Shown piece by piece: positions 57,460 to 64,000 of a stretch of DNA of 64,000 nucleotides (position 1 is its first letter; each line of letters starts with the position of its first letter). Both the position numbers and the translations under genes were made by a program. The stretch covers positions 18,995,001 to 19,059,000 of the forward strand of contig OX335652.1 of assembly GCA_946894095.1 (NCBI GenBank), read 5' to 3'. The DNA is from Incurvaria masculella. Its lineage: Eukaryota; Arthropoda; Insecta; Lepidoptera; Incurvariidae. Under the pieces are notes generated by a model. That model saw only the letters and a list, made by a program, of their open reading frames with translations, was not told where the DNA came from and searched no databases.

Positions 57460-60400
57460 TGTAAACCTCCAGACCCCCCCCCCCCCTAAAAATAATCTCC
57501 TAGCCTATATAGCTTATACATATCTAACCTAAGTTATGTACCTTATATTTCCCTTGGATACATCCTACATTAATTACCTATTTACCATGTATCCACTCGT
57601 CCCATTTGTTCTTCCCATTTGCTCGTGATCGTTCTATATGCTCTCCTTATTTACATTACATAACCATTCGTCTAATATATTCCCATTTACTGTTTCCTGA
57701 TATGCTCACGTTAAATCTAGTTATTTGACTACATTACTTGCTTAGGTAACATGTATTCTCCTGAATATTGTTGTCAGATCCTCATTTGGTGCTATGCCCT
57801 CCTTCTGTACCTAGCTGTCTGTCTCTTTCGGTTCTTCTAATCAGTTCCTTTCTCCCTATCCTAACCTAATATATAATCTCGCTCTCTCTCACACACACGT
57901 TCTCACATACAAACACAAATCTGAGTTGATTGGAATAGAGCACTTCAGCGTGCCCAGAACTTCAAAACATTTTTACCCCATGGGGTAATGGTGACGCCCC
58001 TCACAGTCCAAGGTCCATCCATGGCACTGTTATCCCGCGTCCCCACATGATCGCCTTCCTGCCTTCAGGCTGTATATGCGACCTCTGCTTCAAAAAGCGG
58101 CGGCCAACCATCCTGAAAAATGGAGCCTCTGAACACCAAGGTTCAATTCCCGTGTAGGGAAATATGAGTTTATGTGGTTCATTATATACCAATTGGGGTA
58201 TTGGATTTACAACATGACCACTATATATTTTGAGTGTCCACTGACAACGTCAAGTACGACACATTAGGTATCACAAGAATGTTCGTTTTGTCAGCCGATC
58301 AAACGGTGACGGAAAACTACGGCGGGTGACCATAGTTACGAATCTGTCTTGTACCAGCCCACATGAATGTAGGACATACCTCAGACCCTCCCGTCTGCCA
58401 TTACTAATGCATGGACATAAGGGTAGTTTCGTGAACTGCTCCGGACGTACCAAAGCGTAGTCACTTTAAAGATTTTCGCGTCTAGTGACATTAGCCACAC
58501 GCGTTGCCAAGCCTTTCCTGGACTCAGGGTAGGTCATGAGAGTGTCTCCACATTTTCACGGTTCCGGCACTTGGCAGATCGTGGTAAAGCCAATAAAGGC
58601 TTTCAGACGAGCTGATAGAAACAGCAGTTCAAGATAAGCGGTTATCCGCAGTCATGACAAACCCTCAAGGTTGTCGACTAATTTAAGCAGGGAAACAGGA
58701 AGTTGCCTGCGAAATGTACACTGAGGTCAATCCAAGATGGATATGCCTTCAGATTTTGTTTTTATTAAGATAGTCAACCTGGTCGCCGGTTGTCAAGCGA
58801 ACCAGAGTATGGCCTCCGCCTTCCTCTCAAACGAGGTGAACATTTTAATATTGGAACATGACTCCCAGGTCTAAATGCCAACAATTTAAAATACGGTGTC
58901 ATAGTGTCATTTATGTTCAGAGAGATATTTGGTATGTATTGTATTATCGTAGTGTATTTTTTTTTGCGATAATGTCAATACTATATTTTTCTTTCATGGT
59001 TCTCTAGAGTTTGACTGAGTATGAAAGTCTTAATGGGTTCCGGCTCCTTTCAGTGTAAAGGGGTACCGCCCAATCTAACTTGAGGCTCAAATTCAGGATC
59101 CGCAGCTTCTCGGAATGTTCGTTAGTGATGCTACATTTAAGTTTAAGGTACAATCAATCTGGCATGGAATCTCATAGAGATCCGGGAGATACGGGACCGA
59201 TGTCCCGTAATGCCTCGTTTTCTGGCTGCACTGCAAACAAAAATCCACATAGCGTGCACAAGTATGTGGATTAAACATGCTTCCCTCAACTCAACATCCA
59301 TCGCCTTAACATTTCTGTGAAGAAATATCGTTTTATTCTTTTGTAGCTAGCTAGATAGATTTTTATCTAGAAAAAGCGAACCGGTGTACGTGACTGTTCC
59401 GTCGCCCCCACTATGGACTCCAGGTCCTACTATTCAACACTGATCCTAGGAATTTAATATCTTTCTGGTTCAGCGTGCGCTGACGCACTCCCTCATTTCA
59501 CTCACACCCAAACACTCCTAAGCCCTTCCTAAATATAGTCCATATAAATCAAAGACAGAAACCCATCCTCCTGTGAGGCGAAATTTTGTTCCACGTAAAA
59601 CCACAGCCTGTAACCCTCATCCGAGCCATCGGACCTTTAATACCCACGTGAAGCCCCCTCCTCGAATACTGTACACATTATTCGAACACAGAAAACCCTC
59701 CTCCTGTAGTACAAGATTTTATTCCATGTAAAACCACATCCTGTACCCTCGTCCGAGTCGACGAACCATCATTTCACACGCGAGGTCCTTCCTGAATATA
59801 TTAAAAAATATCTGAGCACAAAATAATCCTCCCCCCACTATAACCAGAGATTTTATTCCACGTAAAATCTTACCTTGAACTTTATAAAATCTCTCTCCAT
59901 ACAATTCGTAATTCAAAATGCAGTACACCCGCATATCTAATCCCTCATCCAATGCGCTTGCACATCTAACAGGCCGCGCGAGCTTCGATATACAAACAAT
60001 ACATATGTCGTCGGCTCACCCACACGGCGAAACTGTTAGTACAGACTTACCAAGGTGCCGTCCATTCTTTCACTCTATTTTAATAAAAGCTGTTTGCAAA
60101 TCTACCTACTCTGCAAGAGAAAATATATTATTTAGCTAACTCATCTCGTTCCTAAATTTGCACTTTTGCTACTTTCTCAAACTCAATGACCCGTTTCTAT
60201 TTCCCCAAACAAAATATAACGAGGGAAAAGACTTTGCAAGTGCCAATTCCATAGTAAAACACTTCCGCGTATTCAACCTACGTGCCGTAAGCCCTGAATA
60301 GAGGCATACTGCCCCAGAGACTCGCTCGCCACCGACTGACGAGGGACGCGCGCGCCTTTTCTGTCCTAGGCTCTGATCCCCCTCGCCCCTCCCTTGGAAT

Positions 60401-60856
60401 CCCGCCATTTTTCGAGTGGTCATGCGCACTCTCCCCTCTCCCCCGCTCATCTTTCCTCCCGGCTCCCCTCTGCCCTGTGATGCGCAGTCGCTCAGGGTCA
60501 ACCCCTCCTCTGTACCCGCTCTCCATCCCTCGCCCGGCGTTGGCCTTGGGCGCGTGAGTCGTGTTCTTATTATTTTATTATTATTTACCTGTCGCTAAGC
60601 AGAGCATTATTCGAGTACTTTCGAACGTTGTACCTGCGCGATCGCTCAGGGTCATACCTCCGCCCTTCGGCGCCCCCTCTACGCCCCTCAGCCTGCGATG
60701 ACCTTGATTTTATGTTTAGTCAGATGTGCGTAAAACAAAAGTATTATTTTTACTTGTCGCTAAGCGGGCATCGCGACGCAACTTTCATATGCCTATAGGA
60801 CGCTACTTTGTTGTATTTATATATCATGTTTTGAGTGTGGAGGCTGGCCGTCCACA
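57460..60856 (-). repeat. 5' LTR of the giant element (3397 bp)
   Basis: By eye it differs from the other LTR at about six single bases (for example near 58760, 58808, 58978, 60364, 60700 and 60713) and one small indel near 60500. That is about 0.2 percent, which indicates a recent insertion. Confidence 0.88.
60813..60825 (-). promoter_or_regulatory. Candidate TATA box in the 5' LTR
   Basis: GATATATAAATAC on the minus strand, only about 30-45 bases inside the LTR start. If used, almost all of the LTR would be transcribed as R and U5. Confidence 0.35.
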
Positions 60857-60860
60857 TGCT

Positions 60861-61231
60861 CAAACCGTGTTTTATTTCAAATTTTTATTATCTCTTTTTA
60901 TTTGTAGAGAAAGAAAAAATATTTTAAACAATTTCATTAGTGAAGGTACGGATAATGCATGAATACTAGAAAATTTTAATCAGTTTATTTGAAAATCAAC
61001 ACTTTTATTTAGTTTGCCGTATAATATTACTTTACAGGATTGGTTCCTTATAATGCTGTTGACTGGTGCAATAATACAAGATGCTTTATTTTTCTCAAAG
61101 TCATCGAGTTTGATTCCGTGCTAGGAAACCGATTTTTCCAAAAATGTAATGATGCAGATTTACTTTCTATCAAAATCGGCCACATGACTCCCTTGAGTGT
61201 TTTTCGCTATTTAATATAGTTTCGGATCAGA
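60861..61231. other. Intergenic, no gene recognised
   Basis: AT-rich, nothing recognisable. Confidence 0.4.
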
Positions 61232-61471
61232 GGGTCCATTCAGGGCAAGAGTGAGTTCGAGTTCGGGAGTGAGTTAACCTAAAAATAGCTGGGAAATATA
61301 TGATTATTTAAATAACGGAACCGTTATTTATACTTCCAACGTATTTACGGCACAGATCAGATTTTTTCCTAACTGTACCGATGTTCAAGAAGTGTGGAAA
61401 CATTAACTATTTAAAAAAGTGAGTTGATATTTAGTGACGAATTCGAACTCACTCTTGCCCTGAATGGACCC
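61232..61471. mobile_element. 240-bp MITE
   Basis: Inverted ends GGGTCCATTCAGGGCAAGAG..TGAGTTCGA and TCGAACTCAC..TCTTGCCCTGAATGGACCC. No clear target duplication. Confidence 0.75.
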
Positions 61472-61474
61472 CCT

Positions 61475-62610
61475 GGCCCTGAAGGCCCACTTGAAAACAA
61501 TTTTAATAGGCATGGATTACAAAATGGTAACCACGCATTGACTTACATATATAGTAACCACGTGTTTATTTGAGAAGCTTTCGTTTTTGCTTGCCCACAT
61601 TTAACTCAAGTGTTGATTTTGATGCCACTATTCCCGTAAACGAAATTACTTAAGCAAATTAACATTCAAGTTGGATTGAAAAAAAAATTATATATATAAA
61701 GGATTATGGATATGCATAAACGAAGAGATGTTGCATCGGAATGAAATGGATTTTATGCCTAACAGAAAAAATATATCTTAAAGTGTGGAAACAAAGAACA
61801 ATGCCCATTGGAAAAGCAGGGTTGAAAATGAAGAAAACTGTTGCCGAAAAATGCCTAAATTGTTGGAATTAAAAATCAATTTGGAGATTTATGGTGTGAT
61901 TTTTTCATTGCAGGAAGGTTGCATATAAAGGTTTTCTTATCAAATTGTGTTTTGACTTTCAATTGCGACAAACAAAGCGCGATTACGCAAGTCTCCAACA
62001 GATGTCGCTCTCATCAAACTGTTTTAATTTGTTTTTTTGTATTTGTTTGTTAAGGTTCGCCAACAGAGTAATACACATACAATTTACGAAAGGAGATGTG
62101 GTACAAAAATATAGCAACCCCACAAGTATTGAACACAGCATGCGTAATAATAATAGAATATTAACATGACTTAAAAAAATATTGGTATTATATTTGTTTG
62201 CATTGTTAATATACTCTTGGAAGAAAAATATAGCTTTATTTATACTTCTTGAAAAATATTTACATAATCACATATTTCTCAGTGAAGCATGGTAAAGTTT
62301 CAAAAAAAGAGAACTTTTTCATTTTTCACCCATATGGAGCAAGCAAAATACATTATCCAGATGTGATTTAAAAACAATGATATCTATAGTTTTCCGTCTT
62401 CAGAAAAATTGAAATATATGAATTATAATATGAATAAATATGTACAAACTAACTATACTTGTTTCATAGAAGAATATTCAAGTTGAGACCACTTTTTTCA
62501 CCCATAAAAGAATTTCTCCTTTGTTAAAAATACTTGAAAATCGTTGATTGTGAACCTACAACTGCCCAAACTTATAGATCCCAGTGAATACCTATTCTCA
62601 TATTTCTGTT
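61475..62610. other. Intergenic, no gene recognised
   Basis: AT-rich, no coding exon with convincing borders. Confidence 0.4.
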
Positions 62611-62614
62611 AATA

Positions 62615-62680
62615 AAGGAAAGGTCCTGGAATAGCACCTAATTCCTTCAGGAATGCGGTGTGTTCGGCCAATTTCACGCG
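62615..62680 (+). mobile_element. 5S-headed SINE tail fragment
   Basis: AAAGGTCCTGGAATAGCACC and GCGGTGTGTTCGGC match the tail of the SINE family. Confidence 0.5.
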
Positions 62681-62756
62681 TGATCTAGTCTCACCCGTGA
62701 TTTTGCAGAATGGGTTCTTCAATAAAAACGCAATAGAGTTTCCAAGTTAATCTAAT

Positions 62757-62962
62757 GGTTTTTCATCGAGATATTCAATTGATGGATGTCAAGGAGATCT
62801 GGTCATGGAGCGGGACTACCTGGAGTCCGACGTGGCGGTGTAGCCTGTGGTCCAACGCTTTCTCGGCGGAAGACCGCCCCGGCCCTCTCCGTCTGCCTCT
62901 TCAGTCCAGGGGTGTGCAGGAGTTAGGGCAGCTCCTAGAGAAACTTTCTTAGAATTCTAAGA
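62757..62962 (+). other. GC-rich segment of unknown origin
   Basis: A 65-codon open frame with a GC-rich middle (about 62800-62940) ends at TAG, and an AATAAAG follows 12 bases later. No domain is recognised. It may be the 3' end of a mobile element. Confidence 0.3.
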
Positions 62963-63037
62963 ATAAAGATCCATCATAAAAAAATTGCTTTAAGATATTT
63001 TTGAGAAAATAATGTGAAAAATCTTAAAAGAACATTT

Positions 63038-63242
63038 TTAGGGTTCCGTACCCAAAGGGTGAAAACGGAACCCTATTACTAGCCTCCGCTGTCCGTCCGT
63101 CCGTCCGTCCGTCCGTCTGGCCGTCTGTCACAGGGCTGTATATCAGTAACCGTAACAGGTAGACAGCTGAAATTTTCACAGAGTGTGTATTTATTTTGCC
63201 GCTATAACCCTTCGTGTGCGAGTCCGACTCGCACTTGGCCGG
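63038..63242 (-). repeat. (GGAC)n-type dispersed repeat, minus strand
   Basis: GGGTTCCGTACCCAAAGGGT at the left, five GTCC units at about 63091-63115, and GCGAGTCCGACTCGCACTTG at the right, next to the T-run of the following SINE. Confidence 0.8.
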
Positions 63243-63620
63243 TTTTTTTTTTATGTAACTGGACATGGATGGCTAATACCGAACTGACCGTCAGATATTA
63301 GCCTAACACACCACATGGGAACTAGGTGCCATGCCAGGACCTTCCTTATATTGCTCGGCTACATTGAACTGGATGGAAAACACGGACAATTTTCATTGCC
63401 GCTTCGACCATCGTTCATTCAATGCGATGGTACCAACCCGGGCGGGATTAACCCTACCACCTAGTAAGTAAGTAAGGGGAACTACAGTTTACGTGGAATC
63501 CGAACCACGGCCAGCTGAACGGTTGAAAATGGTCACCCATCCAGGACCTAACCGCGCTCAGAGGTGCTTCCCCAGCATATCGATTCGCAAGGCGTCGCAC
63601 ACTGAGCTACCGAGGCTGAC
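63243..63620 (-). mobile_element. 5S-headed SINE, full length, second head subtype
   Basis: On the minus strand it begins GTCAGCCTCGGTAGCTCAGT and has GAGCGCGGTTAGGTCCTGGA..TGGGTGACC, which is closer to standard 5S rRNA than the head at 15686, 18655 and 33981. Body and tail are the same. Ends in poly-A (T-run at 63243-63252). Confidence 0.88.
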
Positions 63621-63621
63621 A

Positions 63622-63930
63622 TATTATTTGAATCTTAACTTGTTTTATTTAGTTGTTTTCTTAACTCCTAAAAAACCAAAAGGAAATGATTTAACAGTCT
63701 ATTGTTCGAGTTATCATGTTGCGTCTCGTGGTTAATGCACTATACAATGAAAATTATAATTATATCTTCTCGTTCATTGAACACTTTAGAAAAAAAAAAC
63801 TTTTATTAAAAACAAATACCTGCGTAAAATAAACACAAAACGGACAAATAATTTAGTTTTGTGATAGATTAGGGGCAAATTGAAGTTTAGAACGCTGGTT
63901 CTGAAAATATAGCATTTTTGACTTTTATCA
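63622..63930. other. Intergenic, no gene recognised
   Basis: AT-rich, nothing recognisable. Confidence 0.4.
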
Positions 63931-64000
63931 ATGAGTTACGACGATGACAGCACGGAGCATGAGGGGTATGTCAGGGATTGGAGGAGCAGAGATACACAGC
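63931..64000 (+). CDS. Open frame at the right edge, unidentified
   Basis: ATG followed by 22 open codons to the window end (starts MSYDDDSTEHEGYVRDW). It is hydrophilic and acidic. Too short to identify, and the minus strand is also open. It could be a gene start or part of a LINE. Confidence 0.2.
   Translation, partial: MSYDDDSTEHEGYVRDWRSRDTQ

Larger units (their letters stand above)
47487..60856 (-). mobile_element. LARD-like giant LTR element without gag/pol
   Basis: Two direct repeats of about 3.4 kb (47487-50884 and 57460-60856) enclose 6.6 kb. Each repeat starts TGTAAACC and ends GTCCACA. TGCT flanks the whole on both sides (47483-47486 and 60857-60860). On the minus strand, CTGGTGCCGTGACCAGGAT follows the 5' LTR after two bases and ends in the complement of a tRNA CCA end, as a primer site should. 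A purine-rich AATTGGGGGCGGC precedes the 3' LTR. The interior has no open frame with a gag, protease, RT or integrase motif. This fits a large retrotransposon derivative moved by another element's proteins. Confidence 0.85.

Noticed and set aside
47487..60856. Segmental tandem duplication of a 3.4-kb block
   Set aside because: The TG...CA borders, the shared TGCT outside the pair only, the primer site and the purine tract fit LTRs better than a simple duplication.

Overview
This window looks like nuclear DNA of a moth or butterfly. It is AT-rich, its genes are split by short-exon/long-intron structures with GT-AG borders, and it is packed with repeats typical of Lepidoptera: TTAGG-type telomere-like runs, RTE and Jockey/CR1-like LINE fragments, repeats carrying runs of GGAC, and many fold-back MITEs. 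The order-level assignment is an inference from these repeats and from the one clear host gene, which belongs to the luciferase-like acyl-CoA ligases that have multiplied in Lepidoptera. The species cannot be named from the sequence alone.

Layout. 1-3301 is the 3' part of a Ty3/gypsy retrotransposon (protease to integrase, then a 3' LTR) that runs off the left edge and carries two frameshifts, both in A-runs. 3302-30197 has no convincing host gene. It holds LINE remnants, at least seven copies of one unusual SINE family with a 5S-rRNA-like head, fold-back elements (one with a tRNA-like cloverleaf), MITEs that carry TTAGG repeats, and a dense cluster of TATACGT-type palindromes. One weak candidate exon lies near 26.9 kb.

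30198-45212 is the only well-supported host gene: eleven exons that join with consistent phase into a 562-residue AMP-forming acyl-CoA ligase / luciferase-like protein. Its introns are full of transposons. Two things stand out. First, exon 6 is interrupted by a 2.26-kb P-element-like transposon (8-bp target duplication, a vestigial THAP exon); its left inverted repeat offers a splice donor and the flanking exon an acceptor that together would remove almost all of it in frame, changing only two residues. Second, the last intron holds about 22 copies of a 62-bp unit copied from the end of exon 10 together with its splice donor, and the array is split by a LINE.

45213-47482 holds a piggyBac-type MITE and a LINE tail. 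47487-60856 is a 13.4-kb element on the minus strand with two almost identical 3.4-kb LTRs, a TG...CA structure, a 4-bp target duplication, a tRNA primer site and a purine-rich tract, but no recognisable gag or pol. It is a LARD-like giant non-autonomous retrotransposon. 60857-64000 holds another MITE, a GGAC-run repeat and a full-length SINE, and ends in a short open frame at the right edge.

The genes do not form a pathway. The picture is one fast-evolving enzyme gene that remains open across its exons in a neighbourhood shaped by transposons.
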